In this document: positions 49,899 through 59,977 of the stretch, piece by piece
Layout of the letters: every line of letters begins with the position of its first letter
Numbering within the stretch: the stretch's first letter is position 1
Assembly (NCBI RefSeq): GCF_002257695.2
Contig: NZ_CP155571.1
DNA: 64,000 bases
Strand: one strand, 5' to 3'
Source: Sporomusa acidovorans
Lineage (GTDB): Bacteria > Bacillota > Negativicutes > Sporomusales > Sporomusaceae
Notes under the pieces: model-generated
Told to the model about the DNA's origin: nothing
Seen by the model: only the letters and a program-made list of their open reading frames with translations
Database searches by the model: none
Made by a program: the position numbers and the translations under genes

Positions 49899-51040
49899 AG
49901 AAATGTATCCTCCATAAAACTATTTTTTCTAAATATTTCCAATTGTTTATTAACATAAGTTTTAAATTCTTGTTGAAATCGCCCGGGAGCAAAACGAAGC
50001 GCATTATCATGACAAGCTTGAGGTAAAATACGTTCCTTTTCAAACTGACAAACAGCCTGAACCAATGATGGAACGGTTTGTTCCTCAAAAAAAACACCCG
50101 TTGGTCTTGGGTTATCCAGTCCACAAATTGTTTCCAGCGCTCCTCCCTTACCAAACGCAATAACAGGGGTACCGCATGCTTGAGCCTCTAAAGGAACAAT
50201 GCCAAAATCCTCTTCCGCAGCAAATATAAAAGCCCGCGCATGTTGCATATATCTTTTCATTTTATCAAAAGATTGATACCCTAACAATTCAACATTTTCC
50301 CCGGCCACTGCCCTTATTTTCTTATAGTCTGGTCCATCGCCAATAACTACCAGTTTTTTTTCAGGCATTTCTCTAAAGGCCCTAACAATCAGATCTATTT
50401 TTTTATAAGGAACCATTCTGGATGCCGTAAGATAATATTCATCTTTTTGTGTGCACAAATCAAAAGCCGCTACATCAACCGGCGGATAAATTACCGTAGA
50501 ATGACGACGATAACATTTCCATATCCGCTTTGCTATAAAATTCGAAATTGCAATAAAACCGTCAACTCCGTTTGCTGTTCTATAATCCCAAAGTCGCATT
50601 TTATGTAAAATCCATTTTGCAGTCCATCCTTTTATACCTTTGTCTAAACCACTTTCTTTTAAATATTGATGCTGTAAATCCCAGGCATAGCGTATTGGTG
50701 AATAGCACATGCATAAATGCAATTGATCAGGTCCAGTTAATATTCCCTTAGCGATCGCATGCGAACTTGATATTATGAGATCATATCTCGCCATATCGAA
50801 CTGCTCAATCGCTAACGGCATTATAGGCAAATATGATCTATATTTACTTTTAGCAAAAGGCATATATTGTATAAAAGATGTCGATATCTTTTTACTCTGT
50901 AAAAAATCACGTTGCTTATCAGGTACAAAATCTACTATACTATATAAATCTGCCGCCGGAAAAATTTTAATCATTTGCTCCAATACCCGCTCTGCGCCCG
51001 CGTATGTAGTTAACCAGTCATGAACAATGGCAATTTTCAC
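49895..51040 (-). CDS. Family 4 glycosyltransferase (mannosyl/rhamnosyltransferase-like)
   Basis: About 381 residues. The GTG at 51040 is chosen: GGAGG lies 9 nt upstream and the protein begins with the family's KIAIVHDWLTTYAGAERVLE; an upstream frame of 14 codons is only overlap with the previous gene. The C-terminal GT-B site is EDFGIVPLEAQACGTPVIAF (E-x7-E). It transfers a sugar to the growing repeat unit; GDP-rhamnose or GDP-mannose is a likely donor by context. It overlaps both neighbours. Confidence 0.9.
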   Translation of the reverse strand: MKIAIVHDWLTTYAGAERVLEQMIKIFPAADLYSIVDFVPDKQRDFLQSKKISTSFIQYMPFAKSKYRSYLPIMPLAIEQFDMARYDLIISSSHAIAKGILTGPDQLHLCMCYSPIRYAWDLQHQYLKESGLDKGIKGWTAKWILHKMRLWDYRTANGVDGFIAISNFIAKRIWKCYRRHSTVIYPPVDVAAFDLCTQKDEYYLTASRMVPYKKIDLIVRAFREMPEKKLVVIGDGPDYKKIRAVAGENVELLGYQSFDKMKRYMQHARAFIFAAEEDFGIVPLEAQACGTPVIAFGKGGALETICGLDNPRPTGVFFEEQTVPSLVQAVCQFEKERILPQACHDNALRFAPGRFQQEFKTYVNKQLEIFRKNSFMEDTFL

Positions 51041-52127
51041 CAGAACATACCTCCGTAATATGCGAAAAAACTTTTTTCGCACAACTTTCCCAGTTATAAG
51101 TTTCGGCCCTTTTTAAACCTTGTTTCCTTAAACTTTCTTGTAAAACTTGATCATCCAAAAGCTGCTTCATTTTTAATGCTATGTCATTAACATCATACGG
51201 ATTGCAGTACAATGCGGCATCTCCGCAAACTTCAGGAAGAGATGCTCTATCAGATACAATAACCGGACAGCCACATGCCATCGCCTCAACCGGCGGTAAT
51301 CCAAAACCTTCATAAAAAGAAGGGTAAATAAAACAACTGGCGTTTTCATATAATGCTTTAAGTTCACAATCTGTTACAAACCCTAATTTTATGACATCTG
51401 CTGCAAATGCTTCCTCATATGTATTAAATATTGTCGAATTACTCTCACCAGCAACTACAAATTTATAATTTTCATGTTTTAACAACTTAATAGCCTTAGC
51501 AATTGAATGAAAATTTTTATTGGGATTCATACTGCTTACAGCTAGTAGAAATGTTTTCTTCCCTAACTTATATTTGTCTAAAATCTTGTTATCCGGCTTA
51601 ATATTGCATATATGGTCCCTTCCCAAGTACACTACGTCAATCTTATTTGACGGAATAGCGCAATAATGAACAATTTCATTTTTTGAAAAGCTTGAATCAG
51701 TAATTACCTTTTTCACTCTTCGTCCTAAAATTGGTAAAAGAAATTTATACCATAATTGAAACTTTTTAGAATATGCACTAGAAACTCCATATACTGACGC
51801 ATCATGAATAGTAACAATGCTATTAGTTTTAACTAACGGAGCGCTATTGCAAAAATTTATAAGCAATCCATCTCTAGAGAAAAATGGAAGTTCTAATTGC
51901 TCCCAAAATATTCCTTTCAAATGACCTACTACTTTTAATGGAATATTTTTAAATTCCGGTGTCATTTTTATATTACGGGGAGCTAACATCTTAAACGAAT
52001 ATTTAGTATCATCAATATATCCTTTACTTATCAAAATATCCAATGCTTTTACTAATTCATTAGCATATCTCTGTACACCTGTAATTGTTTGACTATAAAA
52101 ACGAGCGTTTATATAGACATTAATAAT
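51018..52127 (-). CDS. Family 4 glycosyltransferase with a non-standard start
   Basis: A TTG at 52043 gives 341 codons, but the frame continues upstream through INVYINARFYSQTITGVQRY, which is the normal N-terminus of this family (GVQRY is a donor-loop motif). Between the in-frame stop and that segment there is no ATG, GTG or TTG; only ATT codons at 52130, 52127 and 52124, with GGGGG 5-11 nt upstream. So translation may begin at ATT, or the sequence holds a small error. The GT-B signature FYEGFGLPPVEAMACGCPVI is intact. It is followed by the mannosyltransferase-like gene. Confidence 0.75.
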   Translation of the reverse strand: MINVYINARFYSQTITGVQRYANELVKALDILISKGYIDDTKYSFKMLAPRNIKMTPEFKNIPLKVVGHLKGIFWEQLELPFFSRDGLLINFCNSAPLVKTNSIVTIHDASVYGVSSAYSKKFQLWYKFLLPILGRRVKKVITDSSFSKNEIVHYCAIPSNKIDVVYLGRDHICNIKPDNKILDKYKLGKKTFLLAVSSMNPNKNFHSIAKAIKLLKHENYKFVVAGESNSTIFNTYEEAFAADVIKLGFVTDCELKALYENASCFIYPSFYEGFGLPPVEAMACGCPVIVSDRASLPEVCGDAALYCNPYDVNDIALKMKQLLDDQVLQESLRKQGLKRAETYNWESCAKKVFSHITEVCSGENCHCS

Positions 52128-52198
52128 AATATTCGCCCCCGTTTAATATTTCTAAACCACTTCGCCTAACAATAGAAGAAAAACTGGGATAAAAAAAC

Positions 52199-53482
52199 TT
52201 ATCGATGTGCTCTATAGGTATTTTGAGGGATGTTAAAATTGTTATTAAATAAAAAACCCACTATAATAAAAAACAAAATTCCATTCTTCCCAACAAAAGG
52301 CATATTAAAAATAGCCATTCCAAAATATGCACAAAACATTCCATAACCAAATAATTGAATATTTTTATTCAAATTAGAAAACTTTTTAAGTATTAGCATT
52401 AAAAAACAAATAAAGAGCATCAAGCCAAATAAACCATATGCAAGATGATAAGCTAAAAAATTGTTATGAGGACCAACATATCCTATATATTGGCTTGCTG
52501 ACGGAGCGACTGTTCCTGGTCCAATACCAATATAATTATTTTTAGATAGTTCCCAAGCAAATTTCCAATGAACATTCTCTCTTTCCTCAAAAGCCGCGTC
52601 ATTTCCAAAATTAAAGGTTATAACATTAACTATACGTTGAAACGCAATACCGGTAATCTCATCTTCGTATAAATTAGAATAAAAATAAAATATACTAACA
52701 AATATAAATAAAATAAATACAATTAATTTCCCCATTCTTTTAAGATCAATTGAAAAACTAGGTACTTTCCAAATAAACGCCCATATAAATAACATTATTA
52801 TGGGGGATCTTTCAAGTGCTAATAAAAGAAATATTAATGATAATATAATATTAATTTTAAAAACATTTCTATTATGAATGTACTGATTGTATAGCATTAA
52901 TAATAATATTATTGAAATAATAAAGACTTGATATTCTACAAAAGCATTCATAACCCCAAAAAAGCGTAATAACCCCCCCTGAAACAAATTTCCATTGTCA
53001 CCTGATTCGAGAAAATCAATTATTATTTTATAATCCCAAGGTAGCCATACTTCAAGGTTATTAGTATAAAATGCTATTTCTTGTATAATGCCATAAGTTA
53101 CAAAAAATAAAAATAATTTATTAAATAAATTCACTATATCAATTTTATACTTGCCCATACTTTCGCCAATTAGTAAACACAATATAGGAAAACAAAAATC
53201 TTTTAATGATAGTAAATTTGTAATAAAATCACTACGAAAATCAATAATACTATAAGTAAAGAAAAATAAGCATAAACTATATAAGAGTAATTTTAAATAT
53301 GATATTTTATGGTTATTCATAACATTAATACAAACTGCAATAAGCCCAATTACATATAATAAAATATTAAATATTGACAAATCAAGAATTCGAGAAAATA
53401 TATTTGAATATAATAATAAAAAAGTAAAAATTATCAAATTATATTTTTCAATATTTGTAAGACTAATTTTTAAACAACTCAT
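52199..53482 (-). CDS. wzy: O-antigen/polysaccharide polymerase, Wzy-like
   Basis: 427 residues, very AT-rich, with ten or more hydrophobic helices (for example IIFTFLLLYSNIF, LLYVIGLIAVCINVM, IILSLIFLLLALE, LIVFILFIFVSIFYFYS, LFFIIVGFLFN). The large loop with GPGTVAPSASQYIGYVGPHN and NNFLAYHLAYGLFGLMLF is the Wzy_C/O-antigen ligase-like conserved region. It should join repeat units at the periplasmic face. The ATG overlaps the previous stop by 20 nt. Sequence identity in such proteins is low, so the assignment rests on topology and place in the locus. Confidence 0.8.
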   Translation of the reverse strand: MSCLKISLTNIEKYNLIIFTFLLLYSNIFSRILDLSIFNILLYVIGLIAVCINVMNNHKISYLKLLLYSLCLFFFTYSIIDFRSDFITNLLSLKDFCFPILCLLIGESMGKYKIDIVNLFNKLFLFFVTYGIIQEIAFYTNNLEVWLPWDYKIIIDFLESGDNGNLFQGGLLRFFGVMNAFVEYQVFIISIILLLMLYNQYIHNRNVFKINIILSLIFLLLALERSPIIMLFIWAFIWKVPSFSIDLKRMGKLIVFILFIFVSIFYFYSNLYEDEITGIAFQRIVNVITFNFGNDAAFEERENVHWKFAWELSKNNYIGIGPGTVAPSASQYIGYVGPHNNFLAYHLAYGLFGLMLFICFLMLILKKFSNLNKNIQLFGYGMFCAYFGMAIFNMPFVGKNGILFFIIVGFLFNNNFNIPQNTYRAHR

Positions 53483-54623
53483 TTAATATCCCAACTTTAC
53501 TATTCCAATTATGTTTAGATGCATAATCAATATATTTTAAATGACTTATATTTTCTAAATTCAATTTTTTAAATATATCCATAAATTCTTTACTATTTCG
53601 ATATAAATATGCAGGTGTCTCAGCCAACTCCAATTCTTTCCACCTCGCTGATACTACAGGTAACCCAGCCGCCATATATTCGTACAACTTCAATGGATTA
53701 ATATTGTTTATCAACTGAGGATAATCCTTAACATTAAAGGGAATTATACCTACATCCGCATTATGCAAATAAGTTGGAAGTTCTTTATACAATCGTTTTC
53801 CTAATAAGTGTATGTTTGACCTAGACCTCAAACGCTCTTTAGCCATTCTTTCCGGCCCAATAAAGACAAAAGAAATATGCGGCAATTGTTGCGCTACTAT
53901 ATTAATTAAATCATAATCAAACCAAACATCCATTGCTCCTATATAAACAGCAATAGGTCTGTTAATTGTTTTATATTCATTAGGTAAAGTACGATCCCCA
54001 TTAACAAAGTGATCGAAGTTCACACCATTTGGTAAATAAAGCGTTTCTTTAGGTTCAAGATTGTCAACATAATTTTTAAGACCGCGTGCAGTATAAGCTA
54101 CTATATCAACATGTCGTCCAAGCCATTTTTCCATTTTAATCATTGATTGCGTAAATTTATTAAATTGATGATTATTATCTGCAATTCTAAGCAATGAATA
54201 CTTATGTGGTAAAACATCTACCCAAAAAGCCTGATTCACACTATCAAAATATAATAGGTCTACCTTTCCAAACCCAGCTTGTTTAATTTTTTTAATAATA
54301 TTTGGCCAAGATACATAACGCCAATATTTTTGAACTAAATCATTACGTAATAATAATTTATTATGTGGCGTTATCATTGCACTAGGCACATATGCCCAGA
54401 CTCGTCCGTTTAGATCTTTGATACCACCCAGTTGATGAATTAATATCCGTTCTCTCAATTCAGAGGTTAAACCGTTCACTAAATGTAACGGTGAAATAGG
54501 ATCTGATACAAAGGCTACATCCCACCCTAAATCAACAAATCCTCTAGCAATATGGTGACTGCCAACTTGAAATGGCGATGTCCAATAATTAGCACAAGCC
54601 ATTAACACCTTTTTTCTTCGCAT
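53463..54623 (-). CDS. Glycosyltransferase (GT4/TuaH-like)
   Basis: 386 residues. The N-terminus VLMACANYWTSPFQVGSHHI and the C-terminal INNINPLKLYEYMAAGLPVV show a GT-B fold; the E-x7-E-like region lies there (the first Glu is at LKLYEYM). The middle segment KETLYLPNGVNFDHF resembles donor-site linkers. It overlaps the heparinase-like gene by 22 nt and wzy by 20 nt. The donor and acceptor are unknown. Confidence 0.82.
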   Translation of the reverse strand: MRRKKVLMACANYWTSPFQVGSHHIARGFVDLGWDVAFVSDPISPLHLVNGLTSELRERILIHQLGGIKDLNGRVWAYVPSAMITPHNKLLLRNDLVQKYWRYVSWPNIIKKIKQAGFGKVDLLYFDSVNQAFWVDVLPHKYSLLRIADNNHQFNKFTQSMIKMEKWLGRHVDIVAYTARGLKNYVDNLEPKETLYLPNGVNFDHFVNGDRTLPNEYKTINRPIAVYIGAMDVWFDYDLINIVAQQLPHISFVFIGPERMAKERLRSRSNIHLLGKRLYKELPTYLHNADVGIIPFNVKDYPQLINNINPLKLYEYMAAGLPVVSARWKELELAETPAYLYRNSKEFMDIFKKLNLENISHLKYIDYASKHNWNSKVGILNELFKN

Positions 54624-56797
54624 TTTCCATACCCTCTTGAAAATGATTTTTTCCCAATCTGTATCTTTTCATTTACATTGAAGTCATAACAATAAACATG
54701 ATTCCCCTGTAGTTTTATCACTCTATAAACAGGCTTGCCAAAACCACTATGCATGCCAACAAATCCGTCTATCCCCAAATATTTAGTCTCAGCTTTTGCT
54801 TTATTAAATAGTTGAAAAAGGCCTCTTTGACCAGCAATCCAATCATTTTGCTCCTTGTCTTTATCCAGGGGTGTAAAATGTACACCAGTCGATCTAAATT
54901 TATTTCTTTTTGCCGGTAAAGGCGTATACAGATATGTCCCCGGGTCGGAAATTATATCTCCACCATCGATAGTAAGTTCTATGCTCAATTGATCATTATG
55001 AGCATGTCCACCTAGACCGTTTTGGCCGATGCTGCCACATCTTACAGCTAAATATAGCAACGGTGATTGGTAAATATATAGTCCAAAATCGGGATAAGAG
55101 TATATTGCTAACCCATCAGTTAACTCCTTTTCCTTATTGTTTGACGTAAATTCATATGTTACAGGCTTGCCAAATTCTTTATTCAACATAGCTAGCCAAT
55201 CACAGATGTCTCCAGATGACAAATTATTAATTTTTCTTCCTTGAGCTCTTGGCCTTCTTAGCTGTTCTTTTTGCCGATAAGAGCTAATGGTTTTACCTTT
55301 CAGCCATGCCTTTATCAGAGCAACTTCCGGATTGTCCGGTTCAACGTATGCTAAGAAATCCTGCCTGTTAAACAAAACGCCGGCCACTCCTAAAATATGG
55401 CGATGATCTAATACATTTTCATCCCAATACTCTGCATCAAGTGGCAATTCACTATATCCTTCTAAGTTTTCGTATATATTTATCGTTTCAGCAACTGTCC
55501 GTTTTAGATAACTGGGCCATATTTTGAAAAAACGGCCGCTATCATTGTCTCCGATTTGCGGGGCGTCACCGCTAGGCTTTAACATGTGCAGAGTAAATTC
55601 ACAGGCTCTTTCTAACAGCTCCCAAAACCAATCCGGCAATAATTGTGTAGTGTTGATGTTATATTCTTGTTCACAAGGACGCTTGAGGTTTGGTTTTACT
55701 CTGTGAAGTTTAAAATCATAATTCATTAATGCACGCTTTTTTTCTGCAGGTAATGTAAGACATAAGATAGCACAATACAACATTATTTCTGTCGACAATC
55801 GGTGGTAGTTGGTTGATGCCTCGAAATTGCTGCCGTCGGGATTAAATTCAAAATCCATCTCGCTAATTAGTTCTTGAACAGCAAAAGACAACCAAACATC
55901 CGTCTCACTATTGCTTTCTAAATGACTTGCCGCAAATAACAACCCTGCAATATCGGACAGGTAATGATTATTTCTGTATTTAGGATGATACTCCAAGTTT
56001 TCATAGCAATGCCTGCCATGTTCATAGACAGACCGGGCAAATACCGCTTCAAATTCATCATCAAACTCGGTGCCAAATGCTTTAAACAGATCATAGGTTA
56101 CTAACCAATTAGCTACCCGTATGCCTACATCCATGGTGCAACGCCAATTAACGCCAAATCGGGGGGGATTTTCGACAACAAAATCCAATATTTGGTTGCG
56201 AAACTCCCTGGCATATTTTTCTTTATCTTCAGCTATAAATCCATATGTCCAAGCAAGTATAGGCAAGTGCTGCATACGTGCTAATTCCCAAGGAACCTTA
56301 ATATCGACCCCCGGCTTATGCCCGTATTTTATTTCCATATACCATGTCTTCTCCGACCAGCGATAGCCGGACTTAAAGTCCAGCTGCCAGTCAATCGGAA
56401 TATACTTTTTATCTATTAAAATCCTTATAGCTTCTGACTCCCTGCGATTTGCGCGGTTTATCATATTGCCTTCATATCCGTTTACTGTTAAATCTTCATA
56501 CCTGTACCCCTCTAAACCCAAGCAATCCATGCCTTTCTTTACTTGAACCCAACCTGAGCCCAAAAGATCAAAATAGTGGGTAACATATAAATTAGATATA
56601 TACTCTACATTATCAGGTGTATATGGTAAATGAATTAAACTCCCTATACAAGAAAATTCTAATTTTATTTTTTTATTGCTATATGTTGGACCAAACAGAT
56701 CTTTGCTAAAACGCATCCTATAGTTCAGCCTAATTTTACTTTTTAAAATTATTTCTTTAAAAGTATAGTTCCTGATTTTTTTTAAATAGTATAGCAT
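54602..56797 (-). CDS. Heparinase II/III family polysaccharide lyase-like protein
   Basis: 731 residues. An alpha-helical toroid (about 100-420, with YEHGRHCYENLEYHPKYRNN and FNPDGSNFEASTNYHRLSTE) and a C-terminal beta-sheet domain (GGHAHNDQLSIELTIDGGDI, SDPGTYLYTPLPAKRN, FRSTGVHFTP) follow the Hepar_II_III layout. The conserved Asn/Tyr/His/His region (NYHR, GGHAHND) is present. Such lyases often sit in polysaccharide loci as uronate-lyase or transfer enzymes. No signal peptide is seen. It sits between wzx and glycosyltransferases, so it may trim or modify the same glycan. Confidence 0.87.
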   Translation of the reverse strand: MLYYLKKIRNYTFKEIILKSKIRLNYRMRFSKDLFGPTYSNKKIKLEFSCIGSLIHLPYTPDNVEYISNLYVTHYFDLLGSGWVQVKKGMDCLGLEGYRYEDLTVNGYEGNMINRANRRESEAIRILIDKKYIPIDWQLDFKSGYRWSEKTWYMEIKYGHKPGVDIKVPWELARMQHLPILAWTYGFIAEDKEKYAREFRNQILDFVVENPPRFGVNWRCTMDVGIRVANWLVTYDLFKAFGTEFDDEFEAVFARSVYEHGRHCYENLEYHPKYRNNHYLSDIAGLLFAASHLESNSETDVWLSFAVQELISEMDFEFNPDGSNFEASTNYHRLSTEIMLYCAILCLTLPAEKKRALMNYDFKLHRVKPNLKRPCEQEYNINTTQLLPDWFWELLERACEFTLHMLKPSGDAPQIGDNDSGRFFKIWPSYLKRTVAETINIYENLEGYSELPLDAEYWDENVLDHRHILGVAGVLFNRQDFLAYVEPDNPEVALIKAWLKGKTISSYRQKEQLRRPRAQGRKINNLSSGDICDWLAMLNKEFGKPVTYEFTSNNKEKELTDGLAIYSYPDFGLYIYQSPLLYLAVRCGSIGQNGLGGHAHNDQLSIELTIDGGDIISDPGTYLYTPLPAKRNKFRSTGVHFTPLDKDKEQNDWIAGQRGLFQLFNKAKAETKYLGIDGFVGMHSGFGKPVYRVIKLQGNHVYCYDFNVNEKIQIGKKSFSRGYGKCEEKRC

Positions 56798-56811
56798 ATT
56801 TAGCCCACACT

Positions 56812-58083
56812 TTACTTGAGAAATCTGAAATACTTGGACAAAGCAAATTTAGTCACAGCTATTTGTAATATAAAAATAAATATCGCTGTAAAGAACTGAG
56901 CATAAGCAACACCAATGACTCCATAATTTTGTAACAATAAATAGGACAAAAACAGACCAATGGGTGTAGAAATAAAAACTACTCCAATATTGTATTTTAT
57001 CAAGCCTAGCCCAACTAAACAAACTCCTGTTACAGCATAAGAAGAATAGACAATATATTTCAAGAGTAATATTTTTAAATACAAAAAAGTAATTATATAA
57101 TTATATCCATAAAAAAAAGGAATAAAATAATAGCAAAAAATATAAATTCCTAATGCCACTAATATGGCTAATACTACCATACGAAGTTGATTTTTGATCA
57201 ATTGGCTATAAACCCATCTTTTGTCTCGATTATGCTCGCTAAAATACGGTGCTACAATAGATTGCACTGTCCCTGTAACCTGCATAGCTCCGATCAAAAA
57301 AATAGAAGCCAACGAGTAAAAGCCTATTTGTTCCTTGTCAGGACAAAAATGGTCTAAAATAAAAATATCCCCATATTGCCCGATTAAAGAGACGATATTT
57401 CCTAACATGCTAAACACTGCAATAGATAAAAAACTTCTCGGTACAAAAGATTTATAAAAAATAAATGAAAAACCGATTTCTCGAAAAACAGGTATCATGC
57501 CAATAAAATAAGCAAATACCGTAGAAGCAATAAAGCCTTTAATCCCCCAGAAATATGTACTGCCAACAATAATCAGAAAGGATTGCAGCTTAATTATGCT
57601 TTGGGCTTTTGCCATTTTCCTCACTTGTTTCACGGCCTGTAAGTAGATCATTCCGAGATTAGTCATTACTGAAAATGGCAACAATAATCCATAAATTAAA
57701 ATCCAACTGCCAATTTGGCTCGTTGATAAAATAATTTTATAAGAATCAAATAAAAACCATAATAAGTAGCCACATAAAGTTGTAACTAAAGAACATTTTA
57801 CTGAATAATTAAATATCCCCCATCGTTGTTCTTGTGAAATATTCTCTGCGCAATATTTTAATACTGAAGTATTAAATCCAAAACCGGCTAATATAACAAA
57901 AAGCGCAATATAAGATTGCAAAATTTTTATTTGGCCAATTTCAGTAGGAGATATTAATTTAGCAATAAAAACAACTGTACCAAAACCAAGAAACTGAGTA
58001 AGTAAATTCGCAGATAAAAGATGAAAAAAACTCTTATTTTGTAGTAAATGAAGCAACCTTGTTATTTTTTGAGTATTTTGCAT
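56812..58083 (-). CDS. wzx: Oligosaccharide flippase, Wzx-like
   Basis: 423 residues from ATG 58083 (AAAGGGAAAA upstream, 13 nt after the previous gene); a longer frame would overlap the methyltransferase. About twelve membrane helices are visible, for example LHLLSANLLTQFLGFG-type at the start, SYIALFVILAGFGFN, ILIYGLLLPFSVMTN, MVVLAILVALGIYIFCYYF. It belongs to the polysaccharide exporter (MATE-like) family that flips lipid-linked repeat units. The C-terminal helices are intact. The locus wzx-wzy supports a Wzx/Wzy-dependent pathway. Confidence 0.88.
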   Translation of the reverse strand: MQNTQKITRLLHLLQNKSFFHLLSANLLTQFLGFGTVVFIAKLISPTEIGQIKILQSYIALFVILAGFGFNTSVLKYCAENISQEQRWGIFNYSVKCSLVTTLCGYLLWFLFDSYKIILSTSQIGSWILIYGLLLPFSVMTNLGMIYLQAVKQVRKMAKAQSIIKLQSFLIIVGSTYFWGIKGFIASTVFAYFIGMIPVFREIGFSFIFYKSFVPRSFLSIAVFSMLGNIVSLIGQYGDIFILDHFCPDKEQIGFYSLASIFLIGAMQVTGTVQSIVAPYFSEHNRDKRWVYSQLIKNQLRMVVLAILVALGIYIFCYYFIPFFYGYNYIITFLYLKILLLKYIVYSSYAVTGVCLVGLGLIKYNIGVVFISTPIGLFLSYLLLQNYGVIGVAYAQFFTAIFIFILQIAVTKFALSKYFRFLK

Positions 58084-58096
58084 TTTTCCCTTTAGG

Positions 58097-58951
58097 TTAT
58101 TGTTTAACATAATAACAATACATGTGGTCAAAAACCGCGTATTTATTAAGTTTTGTGTATGCATCAACATACCACATTAACTTTCCTGCAATTTTCTCTA
58201 ATATTGGAATTCCTTGTAAAGGATTAAACATTCCTCCTGATGTGAATTTTCTTTGTTGTAAGCTAAAACCAAATTTATTAAAGAACTTGTCTAAATATTC
58301 TTCAGAATAAAAATTCACATGTTCCGGAGGCGAATACATATGCCATCTAATATTCAATTTGTCTAATAAATTTACTTTTAAACAATCATAAAATGGAACC
58401 ATTATTACTAATATACCATTGGGGGATACTAAATTATTTAATTTTTCCATAAAAGGTGTAGGATTATTTAAATGTTCTAAAATAGCGTAACAAGTGACAA
58501 TATCAAACTTTTCCTCAAAAGAAATATTTTCAATAAAATCATTAATAATAATTATGCCTCTGTTTTGAGCAATATGGGCAAAATCTTTGGCAATCTCCAC
58601 TCCTACTCTTTTTATACCTTGGGGCCAATGAAGTAAAAAATCTCCATTTCTACAGCCAATATCTAAAATTGATCGTGGATCTTTCTGTAAGTACTGTTTA
58701 ATTGTTTTTACCTCATGCATCCAATATTTTGAATAAGTAAATTGTTCATCCAAATAATTCTTATTTTTACTTCGTTCATTATAAAAATCATTTAGATTAA
58801 TAGAATGCTCATCAGGATCGAACATTTTTGATTGGCAATCACTGCATCCATATAATGTATAAGATAAATCACTGCATAAATTCCAAGGACTTTTAATCTT
58901 TTTTATTGCCATTATTTTTTTTGATCCACAAAGTCTACAATTATTTAACAT
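58097..58951 (-). CDS. Class I SAM-dependent methyltransferase with N-terminal zinc ribbon
   Basis: 284 residues. CRLCGSKK and YGCSDCQSKM form a CxxC...CxxC zinc ribbon (residues 5-40). The methyltransferase core has ILDIGCRNGDFLL (motif I, around 92-104), VGVEIAKDFAH (motif II), and DIVTCYAILEHLNNP (motif IV). This is the layout of sugar methyl/C-methyltransferases in surface glycan loci. The target sugar is unknown. It is followed 14 nt later by wzx. Confidence 0.87.
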   Translation of the reverse strand: MLNNCRLCGSKKIMAIKKIKSPWNLCSDLSYTLYGCSDCQSKMFDPDEHSINLNDFYNERSKNKNYLDEQFTYSKYWMHEVKTIKQYLQKDPRSILDIGCRNGDFLLHWPQGIKRVGVEIAKDFAHIAQNRGIIIINDFIENISFEEKFDIVTCYAILEHLNNPTPFMEKLNNLVSPNGILVIMVPFYDCLKVNLLDKLNIRWHMYSPPEHVNFYSEEYLDKFFNKFGFSLQQRKFTSGGMFNPLQGIPILEKIAGKLMWYVDAYTKLNKYAVFDHMYCYYVKQ

Positions 58952-59039
58952 TCTTTCTCCTAATCAATGCTTAATTATTTCTTTTAGCATACCCACACCA
59001 ATTATCAAGCAATACCATTTCCTTGTCTTTGAAATGCTT

Positions 59040-59957
59040 TTAATCAAAATTAGACTCAGCAATGTTTTTTATAGTATCTTCCCATATGATCGTTGGTTTC
59101 CATTTTAATAACTTTATTGCTTTATCAATATTGGCTTCTTGCCATATTGTCAGGTTAGACCTATTGGATCCACAACTATCTTCCGTATAACATATTTTGG
59201 TCTGGCTGGCACATATGATATCATTAACTAACTTGCGTGTAAGCTTAGCCGCTCCACTACCAACGTTAATGATTTCACCACTAATATTTTTTATATTATC
59301 AATAGCACAAATTATAGCTTTTACAACATCTCTAATATCAATATAATCGCGATATGTAGCTAAATTTCCAAATTGAATTATTTCTTTACCTTCGCTAATA
59401 GATTTACATAGCTTTCCAACAATAGTATTTTGATTCATATTTGATCCTATGGGATTAAAAAGTCGTAGTACAACTCCGTCTATTATTTTTTTTCGTGACA
59501 TTTCTTGAACAAACAGGCTAGCTTGTAATTTACTTTCTCCATAAGCATTTTGGGGAATTGTAGAAAACTGTTCATCAACCTTCTGTAGATATGGAATAGG
59601 CGCATATTCAGCCGCAGAACCGATTTGAATAAACCCGCAGTTCACGTCAGCTTGACATAAAACAGCAATTAATAGTTTGGTAGCATTAAAATTACTTGCA
59701 AGAGCTAATGATTTGTCATTCGTTAGCACACCTGCACAATGAATAATTATATCCGGCTTATGCTTCATAATAAACTGACTGATTTGCTTAATGTTTTTCT
59801 CAGTAAGCATAGCATCTAACCCGTCAGTTAATTTTATATTGTTAACTTTAAGATCTATACCATATATTAAGTCTTCAGAATAAGCTTTTGTTAAAGCATT
59901 TATAACATGTGTCCCAATAAAACCGGAACATCCTGTGACTAGAATATTGTGCATCAT
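59040..59957 (-). CDS. NAD-dependent epimerase/dehydratase (SDR)
   Basis: 305 residues. VTGCSGFIGTHVINAL (6-21), the IQIGSAAEYAP (Ser) and NAYGESKLQASLF (Tyr-x-x-x-Lys) sites identify an extended SDR acting on an NDP-sugar. The gene is in the run legB-like, nucleotidyltransferase, this gene, methyltransferase, so it could epimerise or reduce the activated sugar made by those. The exact reaction is not determined. AGGTGG precedes the start. Confidence 0.85.
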   Translation of the reverse strand: MMHNILVTGCSGFIGTHVINALTKAYSEDLIYGIDLKVNNIKLTDGLDAMLTEKNIKQISQFIMKHKPDIIIHCAGVLTNDKSLALASNFNATKLLIAVLCQADVNCGFIQIGSAAEYAPIPYLQKVDEQFSTIPQNAYGESKLQASLFVQEMSRKKIIDGVVLRLFNPIGSNMNQNTIVGKLCKSISEGKEIIQFGNLATYRDYIDIRDVVKAIICAIDNIKNISGEIINVGSGAAKLTRKLVNDIICASQTKICYTEDSCGSNRSNLTIWQEANIDKAIKLLKWKPTIIWEDTIKNIAESNFD

Positions 59958-59977
59958 TATTCAACCACCTAAGTTTA

